Origin: Deroplatys truncata
Lineage: Eukaryota; Arthropoda; Insecta; Mantodea; Mantidae
Reading direction: 5' to 3'
Length of the DNA stretch: 64,000 bases
Assembly: GCA_030765065.1 (NCBI GenBank)
Contig: CM060979.1
Coordinates: 104,892,350 to 104,956,349 of the forward strand
Shown here piece after piece: positions 45,905 through 57,662 of the stretch. How positions within the stretch are numbered: the first letter of the stretch is position 1; the number at the start of each line of letters is the position of its first letter. Made by a program: the position numbers and the translations under genes. The notes under the pieces were generated by a model, which saw only the letters and a list, made by a program, of their open reading frames with translations, was not told the origin of the DNA and ran no database searches.

Positions 45905-47990
45905 AGTGAAATTTTATATTTGCAACCACTTCTATATATTATAGATATGTAAGTGTTTATTGGAATGGTATGTTCAGCAGAAGAAAGGATTGCATTGGTG
46001 AGTAAGGAGATAATGTCATCAATCTGAAGTTGTAAGAAATCATCAGGACTAGGAAGGTTGCCTACTGCATTTTGAAGTGTGCATCTGTAACGACTCCAGT
46101 CAGTTTGGTTGAAATTCCAAGTTGTGTGCCTTGGATGTTCTGTAATCTGATATGCTATAAAGAGAATTATGGGGAAATGATCACTCCCATAAGAGAAGAA
46201 GAAACTGACCAATGAAACATTGGTGCAATATTTGGGGATGATATAGTGAGGTCAGTATTGCTATAGCTATTTCTGAGAGACTTCAAAACATGTAGGAGCT
46301 AGTGAGTTTAGGATTACCTAATCATGAGTTTCTGCAACAGATTCAATTATTTTCCTTCAATAATCAATTGACTTACTGCCCCATAATGTGTTTTGGCTAT
46401 TGAAATTACCCAAGATTACAAAAGGTTGAGGAAGCTAAGCAATAAGATCTGTAAGAGTAGAAATATCAAAATTTGTGCTGTTGGGAAGATATAAGTTGCG
46501 GACACAAATCTATGTAGTGAGAAAAGTAGAGACTGCTACCACTTCCAGTTGAGTTTTGAGTGAAATGTATTTATGAGGGATGCTATCGTTAACATAGATA
46601 GCAACACCTTCATTTGCAGTCTGTTTAATCTGTTCTTGTGATATGCAAAGTATTTCCAAATCTCTCCTACGTAGTTATTTTGAAAGTTAGTCTCTTGCAA
46701 ACGCTCTAGTACAGGATCATGTGTATATAGGAGTAAGTGCAAGTATTCTAAGTGCAGGTATTTATATTCCATGCAATACAGTCAATTCAGCAGCCATAAC
46801 TCATAGAAAATTACTGTTGAACAGAGTCCACTGATGGATCAATATGCAACTCATTACAGCTAATATTTTGGTTAATAGTAGTTTGGAGTTTCTACCTAAT
46901 TCAGGTGACCTGCTTTCTCATACCAGAACTAGGGAGAGAAGAGTTTCCACCAGATCAAAAGGGTTAGATTAGTTTAGTGCAATGTTCAGTATGTTGGACA
47001 AGCCACCAGCATTTTCATAGAAATTGCAGAATTGTATAAAACTGATTCATATTCACCAGAGCCTTTTTCAAAGATTGCTTTAATAGGTAGAAGAGCATCT
47101 TGTATTGTTAAATTTTATTACACTTGGATTTTTTAGATGGAGGCTTAATAAAATCTTGTTCATCATCTTTATCCTCAAATATAACAGTTGCTGTGGAATT
47201 AATTTAATTCAGAGTCAGAATTGAGGTTATGATCATCAGGCTACTCTATTGTGCTGCTAGTTGATGAAATAGGTCTTTTAGTGCGAAAAGAATTTATCAC
47301 TGGAACTTGAGTTGCAGTAAGAGGTGCTTATTATGCTTAATAGGTTTCAGGTATGGCAGAATTGCTTGCCTAATAAAAAAGTATAGGTAGAAAGATCTAA
47401 TTTGCTTGTGTGATGGTCAGAGTCTGAGATTTCAGAGCTAGAATCTGAAGTGTCATATTGGGGTCTGTTGCTGGGTCAGCAACAGCATGTGAATCAAACT
47501 GCTTGTTGTTTAGTGTAGTGAGTTCCATCAAAAGTGGGGGAAACTCGCTGTTTCAGCACCAATTTTGTCAGTATTTTCAATCTGTTTTTGAGGAACAAGA
47601 CTTACACTGACGAGCCAAGTGGCCCTCCATTTTGCACAAAAAGCACATTGGGCTTTCAGAAGACACATATTTCCAATAATTTGTATCATCATAGTAAAGC
47701 TGGAAGCTTTCAAATAGTTTTTCAAAGTCCTCCTGTTTAACATACAGCTGTCTGCAGAGGCTCAATATATGAGAGAATCCTGGAGTGCTTACTCCTGCTC
47801 GTATATGTGTGATAGTAGAGCAAGGAAAAATGTCTAGTTGTGCCAGCTGTTCTTCTAGTGCATGGTTAGGAATTATAGGGCACACATTTGAAGCATGACA
47901 CATTTCTGTTTGGTAATAATAGGGTTGAGGTGTAGGGGCACATTATTGACAACAATCATAGAATGGTTGCTGCGTAGTTTGTCAGCTTTT
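45905..47990 (-). mobile_element. 5' half of a LINE (ORF1 and endonuclease), no reverse transcriptase
   Basis: The - strand carries, from right to left: a gag-like ORF1 with a CCHC knuckle CFLCKMEGHLARQC (about 47595-47650), a low-complexity linker, and an ORF2 endonuclease. The last reads EGVAIYVNDSIPH (about 46565-46605), VILGNFNSQNTLWG (about 46390-46430) and GSDHFPIIL (about 46155-46180). It stops at about 45905, before the RT. LINEs normally lose their 5' end, so loss of the middle points to a later rearrangement or to the PLE insertion. Frameshifts are present throughout. Confidence 0.7.
47540..47903 (-). pseudogene. LINE ORF1 (gag-like, CCHC knuckle)
   Basis: A 108-residue open frame begins MCHASNVCPIIPNHALEE, contains KQEDFEKLFESFQLYYDD, and holds one CCHC zinc knuckle. 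The domain order suits a retrotransposon nucleocapsid-like protein. It is incomplete at both ends. Confidence 0.6.
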
Positions 47991-48021
47991 CTTTTGTTTG
48001 CCAGATACATACTATGTGACC

Positions 48022-48346
48022 ACGAGAAGAAGGCAAGTGAGAGGAATGTGTAACATCAACACTTTCCTGCATCCGTATCATATTTATGCTTGCCGTGTGG
48101 ATATGATAAGCATGTTAGGAGGTTATAAACTACTACACGGTATTGTAACTACTACACAGTGTTGTCAAGTACTCACCCATGGCAAGAGCCAATGCGTTAA
48201 CACCTATTACGGCGGTTGCTGTTCTACTAGTATCAGATCTGGCAGCATGGGTGGTTCATTTGCACACGTAAACACATTTCGTAGTAAACAATCGACAGTA
48301 CGTGAGCAGATAAACAGTTACAGAACCCCGCTTGCCTTCTTCTCGT
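48022..48346. repeat. 325-bp segment with 16-bp terminal inverted repeats
   Basis: acgagaagaaggcaag (48022-48037) and cttgccttcttctcgt (48331-48346) are perfect complements. The inside is GC-richer than its surroundings and has no recognised coding. It is MITE-like in form. No target duplication was identified. Confidence 0.5.
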
Positions 48347-49511
48347 CCAACAGTACATATTCTGTTACTAGAAATTCGTGAAATATAATGTATGTTTGCA
48401 GGGTCATTGAGTTTACCAACTGCAAAAATATAATCTCTCACTGGTGTGCCATCATGGGCATCTATGATTATAGCCGTTCTTTAGTAAGAGCACTTTGTGC
48501 TTTTGCAGTGTAACTGCATGGAGCGTGGTTATGTTATTTACATGGAGAGCAGGACACTGTGTAGCTGTAAATGCTGTGTAGACGTACATTGTTCAGTTGC
48601 ATATCTTTTCTGTAGTGAAGCAGTAGGGTTAGGTTTGGTATCCATCATTGGTAGCATCAAAACATGTGGGCACAAAGGAATTTGTGACCTGTGTCGAGTT
48701 CGCTTGGGCACTACACGCAAACACAATAATTCTTCTTTAAAACACTTGAACTATGTAACAAAATGAAAAAAGAAAAAAAAATTAACATACAACGTAATAT
48801 TATTAAATTGTTATGGAATGTATCCTTAGTATATACTGTTGTTTATAAATCCAAGGCCTCCTCTGAGGTACTTCCTTCTCATTAGAACAGAAAGTTTAAA
48901 ACAATGTTTTATGAAGTTAATGTAAGATGCAGTTTTTAATTTAAATTATAAATATAAAATTTTATAAAACAATAAAAATTCAAGACATATTTAAAATTTA
49001 TTTTAACAATTTTTGGGGCGAATTTAATTGATTTTTAATTGGGGGCACTGCCAAAGATAATTTGCAGATTAAGGGAGTTGTGGCTCTAAAATATTTGGGA
49101 ACCCCACCTGTACAGTATGGCAAAGGAAACAGCCCACATGGTTCCTATTGGCTTTCTTTGAGTTCAAGGAACCCGCAAACAGATCTTGTAACACACAGAG
49201 GTTGCTGGCTTACCTGCAGATGTAAAAAAGACATGTAATAAATAGAATGTGGAGGTGTATCTGTATATATTTATTCTGGACTTGCTACCATTAATCCTTC
49301 TTGATATTTGGTCCTGAATTGTCCATTATCATTTTCAAACCCAGAAACTAATGTTATTACAGTGTTTAACATTGTATTGTGATTGCTGGCAGTTCTAGAA
49401 AAATAAAATTCTTCCACTTGTATTAGAATATGACTTTTTACATTATGTTTTAAATCTATAGCAATTTTATTTGTATAGTTTGGAATAATATAAAATTTGT
49501 TTATGTTTCAG
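48347..49511. other. UBAP1 intron 1 end; possible hAT terminus
   Basis: Nothing coding is recognised. 'ttgggaaccccacctg' near 49097 resembles the complement of a hAT end (CAG..GG..TTCCCAA). The stretch ends in the acceptor 'ttatgtttcag' of UBAP1 exon 2. Confidence 0.35.
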
Positions 49512-49630
49512 TCTTTTCATACATGGATGGCATTCCAGTTAAAATTAGTGAGCAGTATAAACCACCAAGGAAGGTAGTGCTACCAGTAGGCTATCAACAT
49601 AGATTACCTGTTGAAACCATTGCAGAAGAG
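49512..49630 (+). CDS. UBAP1: UBAP1-like ESCRT-I subunit, coding exon 2 (UMA domain)
   Basis: The acceptor is ttatgtttcag and the donor GAG|GTAAAG. The 119 nt give two bases plus 39 codons: VFSYMDGIPVKISEQYKPPR, then KVVLPVGYQHRLPVETIAEE. This matches the UMA (UBAP1-MVB12-associated) domain of UBAP1 in order and spacing (FSYLDDVPF..., ...LPIGF). UMA mediates assembly with the other ESCRT-I subunits. Phase 1 in and phase 0 out fit the flanking exons. No changes suggest a pseudogene. Confidence 0.9.
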
Positions 49631-49929
49631 GTAAAGTTGTGATAGATTGTTTTAAGCTTAAGTGGCAATATGTAATAAATAGGTATATATTCTCTCCAAC
49701 ATAAAAAGAAATCATCGTAAATACACTAATGAAATAAAATAAAACCTGTTGTAAGCAGAAAGCCTAACTGCATTATTTTTAAGGCTGGTTCACAATAACA
49801 AGGAGCAGAAATCAGAACGAGAACAACAAAGTTAAAACACGTGCATACTTCCAACTTTTATGTTTGTCCTTAAAGAGACCTTTTAGCACGTTAACATCAA
49901 AGAGGCATTTTTTCTGCTTCATGGGCGGA

Positions 49930-51125
49930 TTGAAAGTGATTGAAGGTGTTAAAAAAAATAGAAAATTACGGGATTAGAGTGGTAGCAAATAAATGGCTGA
50001 AATCATACCTTAGTAATCATAAGCAATTTGTGGAGATAGCAAGTAGAAACAAAGTAAAATCTACAAATGAAATATTTAATTCTAATATGCGCCCTGTTAG
50101 CATAGGAATCCCTCAAGGTTCAGTCCTATCACCAGTTCTGTTCCTTTTATATATTAACGATTTACCTAATAATATCTCAGTAGGGTACATCACCTTATTT
50201 GCAGTTGATACAAACATATCAGTTTGTAGTGGCAGTACACATGAGGTAGAGCAAAAACTAGCAAAAGTTAATGAAAATATAACAAGATGGTTCTTGCAAA
50301 ATTGTTTGGTAATAAATAAAGAAAAGACACGTGCAATATAATTTAATCACTTAAAAAATAAAAATCAGTATGAATCTCATTTGGTAATAGAAGATAAGCC
50401 AATAAGCTATGTAGAACAGGTTAAATTCTTAGGCACATGGATAGATTCAAATTTAAGATGGGGTGTGCAGGTAGAGAAATTAGCAGAAGGTTGAGCCAGG
50501 TATGTTTTGCAATGACTGTTTTAACGGAAAGAGTTAACCTTGAAGTTTTGAGAAGGTTGTACTTTGCATATTTTCATAATATAATGAAGTATGGGATTAT
50601 ATTTTGGGGGAATAAGGGAGGTATTATTTTAAAAATTCCAAAACATTTATTAGAAATATGTTTGTTTAAAGGCAAAAGAGAATCCTATAAATCACTATTC
50701 CATTTATTAAATATTTTACCCTTTCCATGTATATATATTAGAAATATTATTATACATTAAGAAACATTTAATGGAATTTGAGAAAACCAGGACAAACACA
50801 GATATTGCACAAGAAATGGAGAGCATCTAAGTAATTGTCAACTTAGAATCTCACTATATGAAAAAAGTGTTATGTATAATGGCAGTATACAATAAATTAT
50901 CTCTTGATATCAAGGAAATCTGTTCTTTTGACAAATTCAAAAAAAAAGTGCGGGCATTATTAATAAAAAAAGTTGGTTTTTATTCATTAAAGGAATACCT
51001 AGAGTGTATGTAACAACAGTTATGTGTATGCATGTGCATGCCTGTAATATACTATACTATGTAATATACTATTAAGTGACATGTCCTATATCATTATGTG
51101 ATCAAACAGGATGAATAAAAATCTA
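49930..51125 (+). mobile_element. CR1/Jockey-like RT remnant with mutated catalytic site
   Basis: The + strand has an open frame at 49940-50338 with NKWLKSYLSNHKQFVEI, IPQGSVLSPVLFLLYINDLP (about 50107-50165) and LFAVDTNI (about 50197) where LFADDTN is expected. The centre of the catalytic FADD motif has thus lost an Asp. VKFLGTWIDSNLRWG and a thumb-like C-terminus follow in other frames. The 3' end is a short taatctaatctaa repeat at 51120-51136, as in CR1-like elements. It is 5'-truncated. It lies in UBAP1 intron 2. Confidence 0.8.
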
Positions 51126-51137
51126 ATCTAATTAATC

Positions 51138-51410
51138 GTGTCATCCTCTGTGATCTAGGGGTACCACACTAGCCTCTCCATGGTCGTGGGTTCAAACCTG
51201 GTGGACGTGATGGTTGTTTTTGGGTGTAAAAATCCTTAGCATGCTTCCTTCGGAAGGGAAGTAAAACCGGTGGTCCCATGTTGTAGATTTACAGCACTTA
51301 AAAGAACCTAAGCCTGATAAGAATAAATTTCCAGTCTTTCATGTCCAATATGGAATGGAATGATAAGAACCATGGTAGTTAAAGAGTGTCCATAAATAAC
51401 AAACTTAATT
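51138..51410 (+). mobile_element. tRNA-derived SINE, family 1, copy 2
   Basis: It aligns with 9801-10085: B box gggttcaaacct, 'aaaaatccttagcatg', 'gaagggaagtaaaaccggtgg' with small changes, and 'gtagatttacagcac'. It abuts the 3' tail of the RT remnant. Confidence 0.85.
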
Positions 51411-51647
51411 TGTTCTATGTTTTCATTGCAGACATAACAAAGCATTAAATTCTGTTGCATTATATTGTAACATAAAATTACAGACTGAATGTACCATGCT
51501 AATTGTTTCCTAAATTTACAAAGTGCTATGATAGACCAGAGCTTATGTGTGTGTCTCACCATCACAATCATAATCCTCCTTCACTGGCCTGCAACAGAAT
51601 GCATAGTATGTGAATATAAAATTTGATTGCACCATTAGTGACCTCTA
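51411..51647. other. UBAP1 intron 2, nothing recognised
   Basis: No features recognised. Confidence 0.4.
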
Positions 51648-51649
51648 TA

Positions 51650-52700
51650 TCCCCGCCGCTGTATCTTTGCACTTGACAGTTCGTGTGGCTTCGCGTAAGG
51701 TTGGCTACATTGTGGTTGCAACGTTGCCAGAGTGGCTAGTAAACAACAACAGCTGATTGTTCTCCTTTCTATCGTGTCTAAGCCGCATACAAAAAAGTGT
51801 ACGTAAGTAGCGAACATCATTGAATAATAACTATTTCGTATTATTATTGTTAATTGAAAATAAGTGATATAAGCAGCTTTGGTATGGTCGGATACTCCTT
51901 TCTATGATAATAGGCATAAATGTGTCTACGTATGGCATCTAATTGGAGGGCATCAAGATTTGTGACTGGACGAGGCTGCTTTCTTTTCTTCCCTGGAGTT
52001 GATAGAAATACCTTTTGCGTTCCAGATGGTTCAGGAATTTTGTCCTCTTTCTCTTGGAGTTTCACTCCCTTGTGAATAACAGTTCTCGTGCTTAGTCCAA
52101 CAGCTGCTGCAGTTCGTTGTACAGCTTTATCAGCAGGAATAGAGGGATTGCCATGAACCTTCACGTACTCCTTTTCCTGTTCAAAGAATTCCCGGGTTCT
52201 CCTTAATAGTTCCAATGCCTGACTATTAAGTGGCACACCTCGACGCAAAGGATTTTCACTTCTGAGTCATCACTCAGTGATCGGCGTCGTTTTTCAGACA
52301 TTGTCGCACTTAAGTTTTGTTTAAATAAATAATATGAATGAAATATATGTATATATAAAATAGATAAATATAAATAAATGAAATATATATATGTATAAAC
52401 GAACAATAACAAAACTATCAAACAATAACCACAAATATAAATAACAATGAACAATATGTAACTTGCAAAGAACAACCCGATGCTCATGCTAAAGATTCAC
52501 AAACTTAAGCATTGTAGGGAATAGTTACATCCGGCAACAGAGTCCATTCTAGTTCCGGTTCCACTTTGTCATCGACCATCCAGAAAGCTGCCTTGTGATT
52601 GGCTTAGGAAGTCAAATGGTTGAAGCTTTTCATCTGTTTTTTTTTGCGAGTGTACCAACTTAAACACTAGCTGTCAAGTGCAACATTACAGCGGCGGGGG
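51650..52700 (-). mobile_element. IS630/Tc1-type element with intact ends, coding only an N-terminal half
   Basis: The 1051-bp element is bounded by 29-30 bp inverted repeats (ccccgccgctgta at 51651; its complement tacagcggcgggg ends at 52699) and flanked by TA (51648-51649, 52701-52702). The repeats contain the shared 'cacttgacag'. On the - strand it codes for a helix-turn-helix-type N-terminal region only. No DDE catalytic domain is present, so it would depend on a transposase from elsewhere. Confidence 0.85.
51850..52300 (-). pseudogene. N-terminal part of an IS630/Tc1-type transposase
   Basis: An ATG near 52300 opens MSEKRRRSLSDDSE. A shift near 52250 then leads to SENPLRRGVPLNSQ, ELLRRTREFFEQEKEY and DKAVQRTAAAVGLSTRTV (HTH-like). 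STPGKKRKQPRPVTNLD and AIRRHIYAYYHRKEYPTIPK close it. The order HTH, 'PGKKR', 'AIRR.I..YY.RKE.PT' is typical of a widespread arthropod transposase family. The frame ends at 51850 without the catalytic triad. It could still bind element ends if expressed. Confidence 0.6.
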
Positions 52701-52702
52701 TA

Positions 52703-55191
52703 TGGTAGCTGATAAGCCAGAATATTGAGTAATAAATGACATGAATTGTAAAGGCAATTCCCTCACTTGAATTGTTTATCTTATTTGTGTTATATGGCTG
52801 CACGATATGTTTCCCATTTTTATGACAGTTTTTGTTTATAGTTCATGTTATGAAGCATAAAATATGGACTAAAAATCTATGCTTAGCCTAGGAAGTGGTG
52901 TTCTTTGCTTCAATATATTTTGTAGTGGTGGTATTAAGTGTTATTACTGACTGGTACCTACACACTATACACGTTACAGAAATAAAACAACTATGATGCC
53001 TTTTGACATTTTTGTTTTTCCTTGCCCCAATTTTGAATCTTTTTAATAATTATCTTAGGAAAATATATTTTTGCATGTAACAATATCAAGAACAGCCTTT
53101 AACCTGCACTGCCTCAGTAAAACTTTACTGATTCAAGTACCTAGGGAAATGGGTTATGCTGTGTCCTGTTGGAAAATATTTCACAAGTAGGACAGAAATA
53201 CAGAAAACAGAAAAATATATGTGTTATAAGGTTTTTGTTTATTTCTAGCTACAGTGCAAGATACAGACTTTGATTCTGTTATTGGTATTGTTTTTGGCAT
53301 TAGAGAGGACATTCAGTTTCTTTTTCCAGCCAATTGCAATGAACACTTCAGTGACCATCTTGTGCAGAAAGTACCAAACAATGTTACTTGCTATACTCTG
53401 TAGTCCACCACCTCCTGGCATTGTTTGTATTACTAAAACAAAGGAGAGAGTAGCATTGCAAGTCTGAATTTTCACAATAGCATCATTCCACTCTGTGTAA
53501 AATTATTTCTGAGATAACCTTGCTCTAAAGTGAACTTGCTGTCAGTGTCTATAAATGTGAAAAGTTTAGACTACCATTAGAACAATCATTCTGCTGATAA
53601 AAACCAAACCAATGCAAAATCTGTGAATATGATCCTAAAAACTCAATAATAATTTGTTGTCTCATAGCACAAGAAAGATGGGTAAATATTAGTTTTGTTT
53701 TAATTTTGGCCACATTTAAGGGAAAATGTGTGCCAGAAATCATTGTCTTAGCAAACCACTTATATCTCCCAAGGTTTATAACATATAATTATCAAACTTT
53801 GCACAATAACTTGTAATAATATTGTAGTGATTCACAATTTTTTTTAAATAGTGTTTAAATCACTAGGGACCATTCTACAACTCTGCAATGCCACACAGAT
53901 GTATCTTTTCTGCGAATAGGATTCAATACATCCCTGAAATGTTATCAGCTTATTGTAAGAACATCATCATAAACTCCAGCACAGTAGTTTTTATTTATTC
54001 CTCTCTATCACATTTTAATAAATTTGTAAATTTAGTTATTGAGATAGGGCAAAATGTTTTGCCATTCCAGCAATGTTAAAAGGGAATGAGCAGCTATATA
54101 AAAATTTTGTAACAGCGGAACCTATATCTACTTCTTATACAGAAGGCTCAAAAGGTTTGTGAATTTAACTTACATCATTTCGGAGCAAAGGTATACTAAG
54201 TTTGAAAAATATTTAATTCTGGGAAAATGTGATTACAGTTAAATCCAAAAAGTACTTAGAAAGTGAGTATAGTAATATTTCCTAAATTTACAAAGTATGT
54301 CTCACACAAGGTGCTTCCACCTGCCACATCATTATCCAGGCAAACTGTACCACATCAAATATTATATTAAATTATTATTATTATATTTATATTAAAAACA
54401 TTGCTTGGGAAGATTTATGAGAATTAACAGGCTTTAGTTAAGAAACTAAGCTTTTGTATAAATACTTTGTACAACATTGTAGAACCAAGTAGCTGCAGCT
54501 TCTCAGATGATATATGTATATATTGCTGGGCCTTAGAAAAAGGATCCACAACAGTTGAAGTTATACAAGAATTAAAATGTCCTACTGCTTTGACATACTA
54601 ACTAAATATGTACAATTGTATAAAATTATGAAAGAAACGTTCTCTATCAGAAAAGCCCATATTAATTTGAGATGCATAACAATTTAGTCAAATATCATGC
54701 AGAACAAAAATACAATGATATTTGTAACCTTGCATTTTTAGTCATTTCTGAAAATTTCTTCCACAGAATAAAATCTAGATTTCCAATTAAAATAATTGCA
54801 TTAAAAATAAAAAGTAAGTTTTTTTTTTGTTAAAGTTGATATACATCTCCCTTTAAGACAAATGTTTTAATTAAAAAATTATAATTTTGTACTCAAAACA
54901 CCCTTTTTTCAGAATTTTATTGTCTATAGAGAGAAGACTTTTTAAATCCTTAGGTGCCTTCAATCTGCTCAAAATGGCCTGTCAATATCAGCTAAAGTAC
55001 AGATAATGTTAAGGTTACTGCCACTCAAAGCAAAGAGCACAGAGAAAACTGTTGTTTCCTGATTAGCCATGAGCAAAGTTTGAAATATTAGTAACATCTT
55101 TATGTTTTTTAAAAAAAAACATCACTGTTACTAGCTTCTCAATCTTCAAAATTAATTAACATCTTCATTGTTTCTGTTTGTTTGCCATTAG
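52703..55191. other. UBAP1 intron 2, nothing recognised
   Basis: AT-rich intron. It ends in the acceptor 'tttgccattag' before exon 3. Confidence 0.45.
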
Positions 55192-56562
55192 TATGACTTC
55201 AAATTGGAAGAAAGTGTGCTACAAAAGATGTGTGAATGGCGTTCTCTGCGAAAAACAGCCACAGCTAACAGAAAGGAGAGGATTCAAGCTCAAGAACGAT
55301 CACGGCAACAACAGACATCCAAGGATCACGTTGTGAAGTCATTGGAACCTGTGGCCACCACATCAAATGCAAGAACTGATAGCAGTAACATCACTTATAC
55401 CAACCCTACCGTGAGTCCTGTTCCCACATCCTTTTCTACTTCTAGCTCCACTGCTCAGGTATTAAATGGGGCCTATAGCAGTCCTTCAGCTATGGCCTTC
55501 TGCGAAACCTCCTGCAGCAATCCATATTCACGTCCGTTAACATCAGTGGGTCCTGCTATTTATTCAGTTTGTTCACAGTCATCCCAAAACATGTCATATA
55601 CTACCCCTAGCACATCCTGTCAAATGCCTTACATGGCTACAACTACCACCACACAGCAATACTCACATCCTACCTCTAATATTCTTACACCAGTTCCTAT
55701 CACACCATCTTCTATAGAATCTTCAAACGCAAAATCATCTAGCATTCATTTTAATTTCTCTGACTTCGAAGCAGATACATCGAGTCCATTTGATAACATG
55801 GAACTTAAGACAATAAATGAAATGGAGGAGCTTGCTCATGTACTCCAGCCATTGTCAACGTCCCATAGCGATTCAAAGCAACAAAAGCAGATGGATGCCC
55901 CATCTAATAATCCATATGCTTCTTCTGTTGCTGTTTATAATGTTGATCAGATGACCCTTTGCAATGCTTTTGATTCTAAACTAAAGAAAGGTCCTGAATT
56001 GCTCACTCATATGAATGGTTTGACAGCAGGTTATGGATTTTGTAATACTGTGCCAAGGCTGAAGGATCAGGACAATAGAAATGATGGTTATGTTAACATG
56101 ATAGGTGGTCAAACATATAATTTCCCCTTAAGTGGTACATCCACTCTTAAAAATGAAAGTCCATACTCTTTTTACTCAAATCAGATTTGGACTCCAGTTT
56201 CAAATACCACTGGTCACCTAGAATCAAATTACAATCTAGGTTCAGTTAAAAGAAACTCAAATACAAGTTCTGCAGTAGTGACAGAGACTTCATCAGTACA
56301 CCAGGCTTTAGACAGGCCACAGTATGCAGGAATGAACTTTGGGTCAAACTTTCCGTCCACTAGTAATACGCAAATCTCCTCTAACCAGGACCAACATTCC
56401 AATTCTGGGCGATCCTTATCCAGAAGTGTTCCAGATATTGTTCAAGAGTTGGAGAAGGAGTTGACAAGCAAGAGAGTTGAAGATAAGTGTGCAACAGTAA
56501 GCAGAGCAACTAGCCATACGCCACCTCCAAGACCTAACAGCTTTGGTTCATCGGGTTTAGAG
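55192..56562 (+). CDS. UBAP1: UBAP1-like ESCRT-I subunit, coding exon 3 (linker with FDN-ELKTI motif)
   Basis: Phase 0 from the acceptor at 55191. The exon opens YDFKLEESVLQKMCEWRSLR, completing the UMA domain (family: YDFSLEKK..IEW), followed by a basic, Gln-rich helix. A long linker rich in Ser, Thr, Asn, Tyr and Pro follows. It holds the conserved block FNFSDFEAD...PFDNMELKTINEMEEL (55750-55838), matching the UBAP1 central motif. Near the end are VPDIVQELEKEL and TPPPRPN. The frame meets a TAG at 56572. The likely donor is GAG|GTTGGT at 56562/56563, because the family continues into tandem UBA domains (SOUBA) that are absent here. This is weaker than the other splice sites. 457 codons, about the length of the human linker plus extra low-complexity sequence. 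Confidence 0.88.
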
Positions 56563-57662
56563 GTTGGTAGCTAGTATTTCAGAAAACAGTAATCTTAGAT
56601 AAATAAGGTAATAATTGCCATAGAATAAGTATGTAAAAGAATAGGTATGTCAAATAGCAAACTTTAAACAGCAATTCCACAAATGCTGTTGGTTTTCTGA
56701 TAACTGAATTTAGGCTAATCAATGGTTCTTATAATTATTTAGACATCAAAAGTTGAGATTTAATTATCAAATGTCTAGAAACATAGGTTTTACAGCAAAA
56801 TTAAAGAATTGTAGGTGGAACAGCTTTTGAACTTAATTAAACTTAAGCAGTATTTGAGGTAAGAGTGTACCAGCAATACGTAGTTACGGAAAATTGTGAC
56901 AAAAGTAACCCCTAAAAACCAACAAAGAATAAGACTATAAATGGAATTAGTTTAAGGTGATATGCTAAATTAAAACAGTTGCATGTAGTTAGAAATATTG
57001 TCAGCATAGGATTTGATCATTTGCTATCATACAATAAGTGTCTCATTGCTCAGTTATGCAACTTATGCATTATTAAGCACATTTCATAGGCTGAGAGATT
57101 ATGTGGTGGTGGTATCATAAAAATTATATTTGACATCACACCTTATATAAAAGCACATTTCAGAAGCATTCAATCCTGTCACCAGCTGTTTGTCAACTGG
57201 CATCAGAGAGGGTAGCTATTCTTCTCTGCTTCAACCTTATGGCATGATGATGTTTGTTGACATAAATTCAACATTCCATGGGCATGTGAAACATATTTAA
57301 GCTTTGGCTTATTGTTTAATACAGTAATGTGTAGACTAAAAATGACATGCCATGGTTGATTTTTTTCACTGGGCTTTTTAGCATTTTCAGTGCATTATTT
57401 TTAATTATTTATTATTTAATAAATTCTAGGAAGTGTATTTATTTTTATAAATATTATAATCCTTAAAAATCTTAATTGTATCCACATAGATGAATAGTGA
57501 ACCTGCTACATTCTGTAGTGAGTTGTCACCATTGTTTAGCAATAAGCTCAGCTAAACAAGTGTTGTCAGTGACTCAGTACTATTTTAATAATTAATATGC
57601 TTGATAGCCAGAATCTTCTTGTTATGTTTTTGTGGGAGATCAGCTATGTGGAAATTAGGATA
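56563..57662. other. Presumed UBAP1 intron 3, nothing recognised
   Basis: No UBA-like exon and no element were recognised here or further right to the window end. Confidence 0.4.

Noticed and set aside
47998-48766. Open frames of 127 and 89 codons with many Cys (possible small Cys-rich proteins)
   Set aside because: No signal peptide, splice signals or family pattern; the first overlaps a MITE-like inverted repeat segment.
53245-53475. Overlapping frames on both strands of similar length
   Set aside because: No motif, no splice context and no codon bias; a chance event in intron 2.
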